A stretch of 14,309 nucleotides of DNA from Gammaproteobacteria bacterium (GTDB lineage Bacteria; Pseudomonadota; Gammaproteobacteria; Steroidobacterales; Steroidobacteraceae), in contig RFTM01000010.1 in the NCBI GenBank assembly GCA_009923475.1, positions 1 to 14,309 on the forward strand, given 5' to 3'. The notes beneath the pieces are model-generated. The model saw nothing but the letters and a program-made list of their open reading frames with translations. It had not been told where the DNA came from and did not search any database. A program made the position numbers and the translations under genes. This document shows positions 1 to 6,532 of the stretch, piece by piece. Every line of letters starts with the position of its first letter. The stretch's first letter is position 1.

Positions 1-2
1 CC

Positions 3-1280
3 GACAAGACCCGCAAGGACCTGCGTGACGATTACCTCTCGGTCGAGCACCTTCTCTCCGCGATGAATCAACGCGTGGGCATCGCCAGCGACGAACTACT
101 CGAGGCGATCCGCCGCGTGCGCGGGTCGCATCGCGTGACGTCACCGAACCCCGAAGAGCAGTACCAAGCGCTCGAAAAGTACGGCCAGGACCTCACCGCA
201 CGGGCCCGTGAGGGCAAGATCGACCCGGTCATCGGCCGCGACGACGAGATTCGTCGCGTCATCCAGGTGTTGTCACGCCGCACCAAAAACAACCCCGTTC
301 TCATCGGCGAGCCCGGTGTCGGAAAGACGGCAATCGTCGAGGGTCTCGCACGAAGGATCGCCGACGGTGACGTACCCGAGGGTCTGAAGAACAAGCGACT
401 TGTTTCGCTCGACATCGGGTCGATGCTGGCCGGCGCAAAGTATCGCGGCGAGTTCGAAGAGCGGCTGAAGGCGGTGTTGAAGGAAATCACCGATGCACAG
501 GGCGACGTGATCACCTTCGTCGACGAGATGCACACCCTCGTCGGGGCCGGCGGAGCCGAAGGTGCGATGGATGCGGGCAACATGATCAAGCCCATGCTCG
601 CCCGCGGCGAACTGCGGATGATCGGTGCCACCACCCTCGACGAGTACCGCAAGTACGTCGAGAAGGATCCGGCCCTCGAACGGCGCTTCCAGCAGGTGTA
701 CGTCGGCGAGCCGACGGTGCAGGACACGATTGCGATCTTGCGCGGCCTGAAAGAGCGTTACGAAGTGCATCACGGTGTGCGCATCCAGGACAGCGCGCTC
801 GTCAGTGCAGCGGTTCTGTCGAACCGCTACCTCACGAACCGCTTCCTTCCCGACAAGGCGATCGATCTGGTCGACGAAGCGGCGAGCAAGTTGCGTATCG
901 AGATCGACTCGTTGCCCACCGAGATCGACATCGTCCAACGTCGCATCCTGCAGCTCGAGATCGAAAAGGTCGCCCTCGAGAAAGAGACCGACGCTGCATC
1001 ACGAGAGCGTCTCGATTCGTTGAACGAAGAATTGTCTTCGCTGCAGGCGCAGACCGCAGTGATGAAGGAACACTGGGAGTCCGAACGCGCGGCCATCGCC
1101 GCGATTCGTACGCTGAAAGAGGAACTCGAGGCGTTGCGCACCGACAGCGCATCGTTCGCGGCGTTGGTGGAGTCCCGCCGCAACCGCCGCGACGACTGGT
1201 ACAAGTTGCCGGCCGGCAAGATCGATCTTTGCAGCGTGCCCTTGCCGGTGCGGCGCGTCGCGGTGCCCGCGGCGCGCTGA
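3..1280 (+). CDS. clpB: ClpB disaggregase, 5'-partial and truncated in the middle domain
   Basis: ClpB is a cytosolic AAA+ ATPase that pulls apart protein aggregates together with DnaK. The frame is open from the window edge; residues before the first ATG (63) include [10 protein letters not shown], the end of the Clp N-domain, so the true start lies upstream. Numbered from that ATG: Walker A GEPGVGKT at 82-89, Walker B region ending FVDEMHT (about 152-158), sensor-1 region GATTLDEYR (188-196), arginine-finger region ALERRFQ (204-210), and the small domain with [18 protein letters not shown] (261-278). The coiled-coil middle domain begins near 300 and is recognisable to about [10 protein letters not shown] (351-360). 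The following 45 residues do not look like ClpB in any frame, and the second AAA+ module is absent (ClpB is normally about 860 aa). GC is lower than in the rest of the window. It cannot be a working disaggregase as it stands. Confidence 0.9.
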   Translation, partial: DKTRKDLRDDYLSVEHLLSAMNQRVGIASDELLEAIRRVRGSHRVTSPNPEEQYQALEKYGQDLTARAREGKIDPVIGRDDEIRRVIQVLSRRTKNNPVLIGEPGVGKTAIVEGLARRIADGDVPEGLKNKRLVSLDIGSMLAGAKYRGEFEERLKAVLKEITDAQGDVITFVDEMHTLVGAGGAEGAMDAGNMIKPMLARGELRMIGATTLDEYRKYVEKDPALERRFQQVYVGEPTVQDTIAILRGLKERYEVHHGVRIQDSALVSAAVLSNRYLTNRFLPDKAIDLVDEAASKLRIEIDSLPTEIDIVQRRILQLEIEKVALEKETDAASRERLDSLNEELSSLQAQTAVMKEHWESERAAIAAIRTLKEELEALRTDSASFAALVESRRNRRDDWYKLPAGKIDLCSVPLPVRRVAVPAAR

Positions 1281-1285
1281 GGGCC
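1140..1285. other. Composition and homology break after the ClpB fragment
   Basis: ClpB similarity fades at about 1140-1165. GC rises sharply from about 1230, and the alcohol dehydrogenase of the high-GC region ends at 1286. The frame stays open through the junction and closes with TGA at 1278-1280. I see no terminal inverted repeat, target duplication, tRNA or integrase here. A misjoined contig, or an old deletion or transfer junction, fits best. The exact breakpoint cannot be fixed by eye. Confidence 0.6.
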
Positions 1286-2416
1286 TCAGAGCCGCAGCGT
1301 CTGCCGCAAGGCTTCGCCGCGGGCCAGCCGGTCGAAACCGAGGTTGATGTCCTCGAGCGGCAGCGAGCCCGAGAGCAGCCGGTCGACCGGCAGCCGCCCT
1401 TCCTGGTACCAGGCGATGTAGCGCGGGATGTCGCGCGCCGGCACGCAGCTGCCGAGATAGCTGCCCTTGATGGTGCGCTCCTCGGCGACGATGCCGACAT
1501 GCGCCAGCGACAGCATGGCCTGCGGATGTGACAGGCCCGCCGTGACCGTGGTGCCGCCGCGGCGCGTGATGCGGTAGGCGAGCTCCATCGCCTTCACCGA
1601 GCCGGCCATCTCGAAGGCGTATCCGACGCCGCCCTGCGTCGCCTCGCGGACGGCCTCGATGCAGGTCGGGTCGGAGGCGTCGAAGACGTCGGTGGCGCCG
1701 AGCTCGCGGGCGAGCGCGAGCTTGGCCGGCGAGAGGTCGATGGCGACGATGCGCCGCGCCTCGCGCAGCCGCGCGCCGAGCAGCGCGGCGAGCCCGACGC
1801 CGCCCAAGCCCACCACCGCGACGCTGCGCCCCGGCGGCAGGTCGGCGGTGTTGAGCACCGCGCCGGTGCCGGTGATGACCGCGCAACCGAACACCGCGGC
1901 CTCGTCGAAGCCGAGCGAGCGGTCGACGCGCACCAAAGATTCGCGGCGCACGACGGCGTGCCCGGCGAAGGCCGACACGCCGAGGTGGTGGTTGAGCGCC
2001 TCGCCGGATCCGGCGCGCCGCAGCCGCCGGTGGCCGTCGAGCAGGGTGCCGGCGCTGTTGGCGGCGAAGCCCGGCTCGCAGAGCGCGGGCCGCGCATCGA
2101 GGCAGGGCGCGCAATGTCCGCAGCTCGGCACGAAGGTGGTGACCACGTGGTCGCCCACCGCGAGGTCCGTCACGCCGGGGCCGAGCTCTTCGATGGTGCC
2201 CGCGCCCTCGTGGCCCAGCACCATCGGCAGCGCGCGCGGCCGGTTGCCGTCGATCACCGACAGGTCGGAGTGGCAGAGCCCGGCGGCGCGCATGCGCAGC
2301 AGCACTTCGCCGGGCCCGGGCGGGGCGAGGTCGACCTCGATGACCTCGAGCGGGCGGGAGTCGGCGTAAGGAGCGGGGGCACCCATGCGGGTGAGCAGCG
2401 CGGCGCGGGTCTTCAT
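1286..2416 (-). CDS. Zinc-dependent alcohol dehydrogenase (MDR family)
   Basis: A 376-aa medium-chain dehydrogenase/reductase expected to interconvert an alcohol and an aldehyde or ketone with NAD(P) in the cytosol. Catalytic zinc ligands are visible: C48 (GLCHSD), H69-E70 (GHEGAG) and C178 (FGCAVITGTG). The structural zinc site has four cysteines, C99, C102, C105 and C113, in the spacing C-x2-C-x2-C-x7-C. The Rossmann motif GLGGVG is at 203-208, with D227 at the end of the second strand, which favours NAD over NADP. The layout resembles the class III and aryl-alcohol dehydrogenase group, but the substrate cannot be read from sequence. The ATG at 2416 has no Shine-Dalgarno; a promoter candidate ends 6 nt upstream, so the mRNA may be leaderless. 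It is divergent from the thioesterase at 2481. Confidence 0.9.
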   Translation of the reverse strand: MKTRAALLTRMGAPAPYADSRPLEVIEVDLAPPGPGEVLLRMRAAGLCHSDLSVIDGNRPRALPMVLGHEGAGTIEELGPGVTDLAVGDHVVTTFVPSCGHCAPCLDARPALCEPGFAANSAGTLLDGHRRLRRAGSGEALNHHLGVSAFAGHAVVRRESLVRVDRSLGFDEAAVFGCAVITGTGAVLNTADLPPGRSVAVVGLGGVGLAALLGARLREARRIVAIDLSPAKLALARELGATDVFDASDPTCIEAVREATQGGVGYAFEMAGSVKAMELAYRITRRGGTTVTAGLSHPQAMLSLAHVGIVAEERTIKGSYLGSCVPARDIPRYIAWYQEGRLPVDRLLSGSLPLEDINLGFDRLARGEALRQTLRL

Positions 2417-2422
2417 GCCGTC

Positions 2423-2474
2423 ACGCTACGGCGCGCCCGCGCCTCTGGCAAGCGGCCGCACGAGCGCGGACAAT
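2423..2474. promoter_or_regulatory. Symmetrical divergent promoter pair for the alcohol dehydrogenase and thioesterase
   Basis: On the plus strand, CTGGCA (2445-2450) and GACAAT (2469-2474) are 18 bp apart. On the minus strand, TTGCCA (2451-2446) and TAGCGT (2428-2423) are 17 bp apart. The two -35 boxes overlap almost completely. Each -10 box ends exactly 6 nt before its start codon (2481 on plus, 2416 on minus), so transcription would start at or beside the ATG. Neither gene has a Shine-Dalgarno. The -10 matches are modest (4/6 and 3/6), so this rests mainly on spacing and symmetry. Confidence 0.45.
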
Positions 2475-2480
2475 GCCTTC

Positions 2481-2951
2481 ATGAGCCGACCCCTGCCGCC
2501 GCTGCGGAGCGAGTTCACGGTGTTCCGCACCGTGGGCACGCGTTGGATGGACAACGACGCCTACGGTCACGTCAACAACGTCGTCTACTACTCGTACTTC
2601 GACACCGTGGTGAACGCCTACCTCATGGAAGCGACCGGCGGGGACATCCGGGCGCTGCCGCAGATCGGCGTGGTGGCCGAGACCGGCTGCACGTACTTCG
2701 CGTCGTTGTCGTTCCCGCAGACGCTGGAGGTGGGGCTCGCCGTCGAGCGCCTCGGAGAGCGCAGCGTCAGCTACCGGTTGGGCGTGTTCGCGCAGGGCGC
2801 GGAGCAGGGCGCGGCGCTCGGCCGCTTCGTGCATGTGTATGTGGATGCCGTCACGCGCAAGAGCGCGCCGGTGCCGGAGGCCATCCGTCGCGCGGTGGCG
2901 CCGCTGCTCGTCACTCCCGCGCCGCGCGGGCCGGACGCGCGAGGCGGCTGA
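2481..2951 (+). CDS. Acyl-CoA thioesterase, 4HBT hotdog family (FadM/YbgC-like)
   Basis: A 156-aa single hotdog-fold protein predicted to hydrolyse acyl-CoA thioesters in the cytosol. The signature lies in residues 21-33: RW, then D24 and D26, then GHVNN, as in the FadM/YbgC branch, where the first aspartate is catalytic. It is followed by the YYSYFD helix (about 36-41). Length suits the family (about 130-160 aa). The ATG at 2481 is preferred over the in-frame ATG at 2385, because the extra 32 residues would overlap the divergent alcohol dehydrogenase and are not hotdog-like. There is no Shine-Dalgarno, but a promoter candidate ends 6 nt upstream. Its last 41 bp overlap the end of ilvH on the other strand. 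The acyl substrate is unknown. Confidence 0.88.
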   Translation: MSRPLPPLRSEFTVFRTVGTRWMDNDAYGHVNNVVYYSYFDTVVNAYLMEATGGDIRALPQIGVVAETGCTYFASLSFPQTLEVGLAVERLGERSVSYRLGVFAQGAEQGAALGRFVHVYVDAVTRKSAPVPEAIRRAVAPLLVTPAPRGPDARGG

Positions 2952-3414
2952 TGCCGAGCGCGCCGCTGCGCACCACCTCGAGCAGCTGCGCGCCCTTGCC
3001 GAGGTCGGCCACGAAGGCGTCGACCTCGGATTCGCTCGCGGTGAGCTCGACGACGAAGCCCTCGCTCGCCGGGTCGAGCACGCGGCCGCCGCCCCGCACC
3101 ACATAGCCGCGCACCGCGTCGGCCTGTTCCGGGCGCACCTTGAGCTTGAGCAGCACGAGCTCGCGCTCGAAGTGCTCGCCGCGGGTCATGTCCTCGACCG
3201 CCACGACGTCGATCAGCTTGTCGAGCTGGCTGATGATCTGCTGCACGGCGGCGTCCGAGCCGCGGGTCACGAGCGTGATGCGCGACACCGTCGGATCGTC
3301 GGTGGCCGCCACCGACAGCGATTCGATGTTGTAGCCGCGGGTGGAGAAGAGGCCCGCGACGCGCGTCAGCGCGCCGGCCTCGTTCTGCAGCAGTATGGCG
3401 ATGATGTGGCGCAT
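2911..3414 (-). CDS. ilvH: Acetolactate synthase small (regulatory) subunit
   Basis: A 167-aa regulatory subunit of acetohydroxyacid synthase, which activates the IlvB catalytic subunit and confers valine feedback inhibition in isoleucine, valine and leucine synthesis. The N-terminal ACT domain (about 1-75) contains NEAGALTRVAGLFSTRGYNI and VAATDDPTVSRITLV. Residues matching E. coli IlvH valine-response positions G14, N29 and A36 are all present, so valine sensitivity is likely. The C-terminal domain carries the family motif EVVRSGALGISR. Length matches E. coli IlvH (163 aa). The start at 3414 gives the canonical MRHIIAILL beginning; longer readings upstream run into ilvB. Unusually, it is divergent from ilvB rather than directly downstream of it. 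Its 3' end overlaps the thioesterase gene by 41 bp. Confidence 0.95.
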   Translation of the reverse strand: MRHIIAILLQNEAGALTRVAGLFSTRGYNIESLSVAATDDPTVSRITLVTRGSDAAVQQIISQLDKLIDVVAVEDMTRGEHFERELVLLKLKVRPEQADAVRGYVVRGGGRVLDPASEGFVVELTASESEVDAFVADLGKGAQLLEVVRSGALGISRLARPARAARE

Positions 3415-3425
3415 GGCAGTCCCGC

Positions 3426-3459
3426 AGCATATTGCACGAGACGGGCAAACTGATAGTCT
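3426..3459. promoter_or_regulatory. Divergent ilvH/ilvB control region, weak promoter candidates
   Basis: Only 55 bp separate the two ATGs (3414 minus, 3470 plus), so any promoters must overlap. On plus, TTGCAC (3432-3437) and TAGTCT (3454-3459) are 16 bp apart, ending 10 nt before ilvB; both boxes are poor matches. On minus, TATGCT (3431-3426) is a fair -10, 11 nt before ilvH, but has no recognisable -35. There is no room for a leader-peptide attenuator of the enteric ilv type. Confidence 0.3.
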
Positions 3460-3469
3460 GGCGGACGCC

Positions 3470-5317
3470 ATGGCCCCGCCCACCGCCGACCCGAACAAGA
3501 CCCATCCGCTCTCCGGACAGACCATGACCGGCGCCGAGATGATCGTGCAGGTGCTGGCCGACGAGGGCACCACCGCGATCTTCGGCTACTCGGGCGGCGC
3601 GATCCTGCCGACCTACGACGCCGTGTTCCTCTACAACCAGCGGCGCACCGCGGGCGGCGAGCCGCAGATGCCGCTGATCGTGCCCGCCAACGAGCAGGGC
3701 GCGGGGTTCATGGCCGCGGGCTATGCGCGCGCCAGCGGTCGCGTCGGCGTCTGCCTCGTCACTTCCGGTCCGGGCGCCACCAACACCGTCACCCCGGTGC
3801 GCGACTCGATGGCCGATTCGGTGCCCATGGTCGTCATCTGCGGCCAGGTGCCGACCGCAGCCATCGGCACCGATGCCTTCCAGGAGGCGCCGGTGCCCGC
3901 GATCATGGGCTCGGTCGCCAAGCACATCTTCCTCGTCACCGACCCCGAGAAGCTCGAGGCCACGGTGCGCACCGCCTTCGAGATCGCGCGCACGGGCCGG
4001 CCGGGACCGGTGGTCATCGACGTGCCGAAGGACGTGCAGAACTGGAGCGGCACCTTCCGCGGCGAGGGTCTGCTGCCCATCCCGGGCTACCGCAAGCGCC
4101 TGTTCGCCACCCGCCATGCGGGCATCGAGGACGACGAGTCCGAGGCCTTCTTCGCGATGCTCGGCGACGCCAAGCGGCCGCTGCTCTACGTCGGCGGCGG
4201 CGTCATCAACGGCGAGGCTGCGGCGCAGCTCACGGAGTTCGCCATCGCCTTCGGCGTGCCGGTGGTCACCACGCTGATGGGCATCGGTGCCTTCGATACC
4301 ACGCACCCGCTCGCGATGCGCATGCTGGGCATGCACGGCGCGGCCTTCGCCAACTATGCGGTCGAGGACTGCGACCTGCTGATCGCGGTCGGCGCGCGGT
4401 TCGACGACCGTGTCGCCGGCGTGCCGGCGAAGTTCGCGCCGCGCGCCAAGCGCATCGCGCACCTCGACATCGACCGCGCCGAGATCAACAAGGTCAAGCG
4501 CGTCGATTGGAGCCATGTCGGCGAGCTGCCGGGCGCGCTGGCGTCGCTCACCGCCTGGGGACGGGAGCACGGCTTCGCCGCCGACTACTCGTTGTGGCAC
4601 GCCGAAGTGGACGCGCTGCGCACCAAGCACGCGATGGGCTACGACCGCGAGAGCCCGCTGATCCAGCCGTACCACGTCATCGAGGAGATCAACCGGCTGA
4701 CCAAGGGCGAGGCGATCATCGCCACCGGCGTCGGCCAGCACCAGATGTGGGCGGCGCAATACTTCGATTTCCGCCGCCCGCGGCTGTGGCTCACCTCGGG
4801 GTCGATGGGCACCATGGGCTTCGGCCTGCCGGCCGCCATCGGCGCGCAGTTCGCGCAGCCGGGCGCGCTGGTCATCGACATCGACGGCGACGCCTCGATC
4901 CGCATGAACTTCGGCGAGCTCGAGACCGTCACCACCTACGACCTGCCGGTCAAGGTGGTGGTGCTCAACAATTTCGGCGACGGCATGGTCAAGCAGTGGC
5001 AGAAGCTCTTCTTCAAGGGGCGCATGTCGGCGAGCGACAAGTCGCTGCACAAGAAGGACTTCGTGAAGGCCGCACAGGCCGACGGCTACGCCTGGGCGGC
5101 GCGGCTCGACCGCAAGGAAGACGTCACGCGGGTGGTGCGCGAGTTCATCGAGTTCCGCGGGCCTGCTTTCCTCGAGGTGATCATCGACCCGGATGCCGGC
5201 GTGTATCCGATGGTCGGCCCGGGCCAGTCCTACGACGCCATGATCACCGGCGATTTCATCGTCGCGCGCCACAAGCCCGTCGAGGCGCAGGCGCCCGGTC
5301 CGTCCGAGATGTTCTGA
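3470..5317 (+). CDS. ilvB: Acetolactate synthase large (catalytic) subunit
   Basis: A 615-aa ThDP- and FAD-dependent acetohydroxyacid synthase that condenses pyruvate with pyruvate or 2-ketobutyrate, the first common step of branched-chain amino-acid synthesis. The N-terminal Pyr domain contains FGYSGGAILPTYDA (38-51) and the cofactor-activating glutamate E75 (PANEQGAGF). The central FAD-binding domain spans about 210-370 (VGARFDDRVAG at 307-317). The C-terminal PP domain has the ThDP motif from GDASIRMN (473-480) to NN (500-501), then GMVKQW with the conserved tryptophan at 510. The family's usual GDGS is GDAS here, and the loop after NN reads FGDG. The ATG at 3470 gives a 19-residue lead before MTGAEM; the ATG at 3524 is an alternative. 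No clear Shine-Dalgarno. gloA follows after 10 bp. Confidence 0.95.
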   Translation: MAPPTADPNKTHPLSGQTMTGAEMIVQVLADEGTTAIFGYSGGAILPTYDAVFLYNQRRTAGGEPQMPLIVPANEQGAGFMAAGYARASGRVGVCLVTSGPGATNTVTPVRDSMADSVPMVVICGQVPTAAIGTDAFQEAPVPAIMGSVAKHIFLVTDPEKLEATVRTAFEIARTGRPGPVVIDVPKDVQNWSGTFRGEGLLPIPGYRKRLFATRHAGIEDDESEAFFAMLGDAKRPLLYVGGGVINGEAAAQLTEFAIAFGVPVVTTLMGIGAFDTTHPLAMRMLGMHGAAFANYAVEDCDLLIAVGARFDDRVAGVPAKFAPRAKRIAHLDIDRAEINKVKRVDWSHVGELPGALASLTAWGREHGFAADYSLWHAEVDALRTKHAMGYDRESPLIQPYHVIEEINRLTKGEAIIATGVGQHQMWAAQYFDFRRPRLWLTSGSMGTMGFGLPAAIGAQFAQPGALVIDIDGDASIRMNFGELETVTTYDLPVKVVVLNNFGDGMVKQWQKLFFKGRMSASDKSLHKKDFVKAAQADGYAWAARLDRKEDVTRVVREFIEFRGPAFLEVIIDPDAGVYPMVGPGQSYDAMITGDFIVARHKPVEAQAPGPSEMF

Positions 5318-5327
5318 GGAGCCGCGC

Positions 5328-5747
5328 GTGAAGTACCTGCACACCATGGTGCGCGTCACCGACATCGAGCAGTCGCTGCGCTTCTATCGCGACGCGCTCG
5401 GCCTCGAGCTGCTGTCGCGCAAGGATTATCCGCAGGGGCGGTTCACGCTGGTGTTCTTTGCGGCGCCCGGCGACCACGCCGCGCAGGTCGAGCTCACCCA
5501 CAACTGGGATCCCGAGACCTACAGCGGCGGGCGCAACTTCGGGCATCTCGCGTATGCGGTGCCGGACATCTACGCCTCCTGCCGGCGCCTCGCCGACCAC
5601 GGCGTGACCATCCTGCGTCCGCCGCGCGATGGCCGCATGGCCTTCGTGCGCTCGCCGGACGGCATCAGCATCGAGCTTTTGCAGGACGGTCCGGCGCTGC
5701 CACCCGCCGAGCCCTGGGCCTCGATGCCGAACACCGGCACCTGGTAG
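5328..5747 (+). CDS. gloA: Glyoxalase I (lactoylglutathione lyase), VOC family
   Basis: A 139-aa VOC-fold metalloenzyme expected to isomerise the hemithioacetal of methylglyoxal and glutathione to S-lactoylglutathione. Four metal ligands align with E. coli GloA H5, E56, H74 and E122: H5 (LHTM), E55 (VELTHNW), H73 (FGHLAYAV) and E116 (ISIELLQ). The loop before the last ligand is shorter than in E. coli GloA, where a KGG-containing segment precedes the DPDG turn; here it is PPRDGRMAFVRSPDG. A GTG start at 5328 is supported by AGGAG at 5317-5321, overlapping the ilvB stop codon. The 10-bp gap implies co-transcription with ilvB. A related VOC protein with another substrate is possible, but the LTHNW and ligand context favour glyoxalase I. 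Confidence 0.88.
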   Translation: MKYLHTMVRVTDIEQSLRFYRDALGLELLSRKDYPQGRFTLVFFAAPGDHAAQVELTHNWDPETYSGGRNFGHLAYAVPDIYASCRRLADHGVTILRPPRDGRMAFVRSPDGISIELLQDGPALPPAEPWASMPNTGTW

Positions 5748-5874
5748 CACGCCGCCGACGCACCGCGCGCGGCACCATCGCGCGCGTCGCCCTCGCGCCT
5801 TGGTCGACGGCCCCGTTCGCGATCGGGGGCTGGTCGAGGTCGGTCGGCATGGCGGGCCCTCCCGCAGGGAGCCT

Positions 5875-6522
5875 ATGATATCCGGCATGCGCATCGCCGG
5901 ATCCGTCGTCCTTCTGGTGTCCCTGGCGTCCCTCGCGGCGTCCGCCGAGGCTTGGTCAGGAAGCCCCGATCCGGCCCGCGGTGAGCGCCTCTACGCCACC
6001 TGTTCGGCCTGCCACGGCGCGGCGGGCATGGGGCAGCCCGAGGGCCCCGCGCCGGTGCTCGCCGGCCAGCACGAGACCGTGCTGCTGCGGCAGTTCGCCG
6101 ATTACCGCGACAGCGCGCGCTGGGACCCGCGCATGGAGCATGTCGCGAGGCTGCGGGCCTTCGCCGACCGCGACGATCTCGCCGACATCGCCGCGTTCCT
6201 GTCGCGCCTCGATGCGCCGCTGCCGGCGGACATCGGTTCCGGCGCGGACCTCGCCGAGGGCGCGCGCGCGTTCGTCGGGCATTGCGCGTCATGCCATGGC
6301 GCGACCGGACAGGGCGACGGTGCGCGCGGCGTGCCGCGGCTCGCCGGCCAGCATCAGGGTTACCTGCGCCGCCAGGTGCTGGACGCCGTCGAGGGCCGTC
6401 GACCGGCGTTGCAGGCTTCGCATGGCGCCCGGTTCAAGAGCTTGTCGGCCGCCAGCCTCGACGGGCTCGCCGATTACCTCTCGCGCAACCTGCGGCGGGT
6501 GGATCCTGTCCCGCCGCGTTGA
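5875..6522 (+). CDS. Dihaem c4-type cytochrome c, periplasmic
   Basis: A 215-aa exported electron carrier. A Sec signal peptide (about 1-26, hydrophobic VVLLVSLASL, cleavage near ASAEA) precedes two cytochrome c domains with haem motifs CSACH (43-47) and CASCH (137-141). Both are followed by c4-like stretches, including PVLAGQH and PRLAGQH. The first domain has a candidate methionine ligand, M87 (WDPRMEHV). The second domain has no methionine at the equivalent place; it has H183 (LQASHGARF). ATG 5875 follows AGGGAG (5866-5871) by only 3 nt. ATG 5887 gives a more usual signal peptide and sits 7 nt after TATGAT (5874-5879), so it is a serious alternative. It probably serves a terminal oxidase or other periplasmic redox partner; none is encoded nearby. 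Confidence 0.88.
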   Translation: MISGMRIAGSVVLLVSLASLAASAEAWSGSPDPARGERLYATCSACHGAAGMGQPEGPAPVLAGQHETVLLRQFADYRDSARWDPRMEHVARLRAFADRDDLADIAAFLSRLDAPLPADIGSGADLAEGARAFVGHCASCHGATGQGDGARGVPRLAGQHQGYLRRQVLDAVEGRRPALQASHGARFKSLSAASLDGLADYLSRNLRRVDPVPPR

Positions 6523-6532
6523 AGCGGCTTGG

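Noticed and set aside
1100..1300. Mobile-element or prophage boundary at the composition shift
   Set aside because: No transposase, integrase, terminal inverted repeat, target duplication or tRNA attachment site is visible on either side.
1229..1531. Plus-strand ORF at the ClpB/alcohol dehydrogenase junction, possibly a small gene
   Set aside because: It mostly runs antisense to the alcohol dehydrogenase 3' end. It has no ribosome site and no recognisable product.
2771..5365. 864-codon open frame on the minus strand across ilvH, ilvB and the thioesterase
   Set aside because: It is antisense to well-supported genes and its product is rich in H, R, A and G with no domain, as expected for shadow frames in GC-rich DNA.
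5809..5830. Hairpin GGCCCCG/CGGGGGC between gloA and the cytochrome gene, as a terminator
   Set aside because: The stem is only 5-6 bp with a bulge and an 8-nt loop, and there is no U-tract after it. Such stems arise by chance in DNA this GC-rich.
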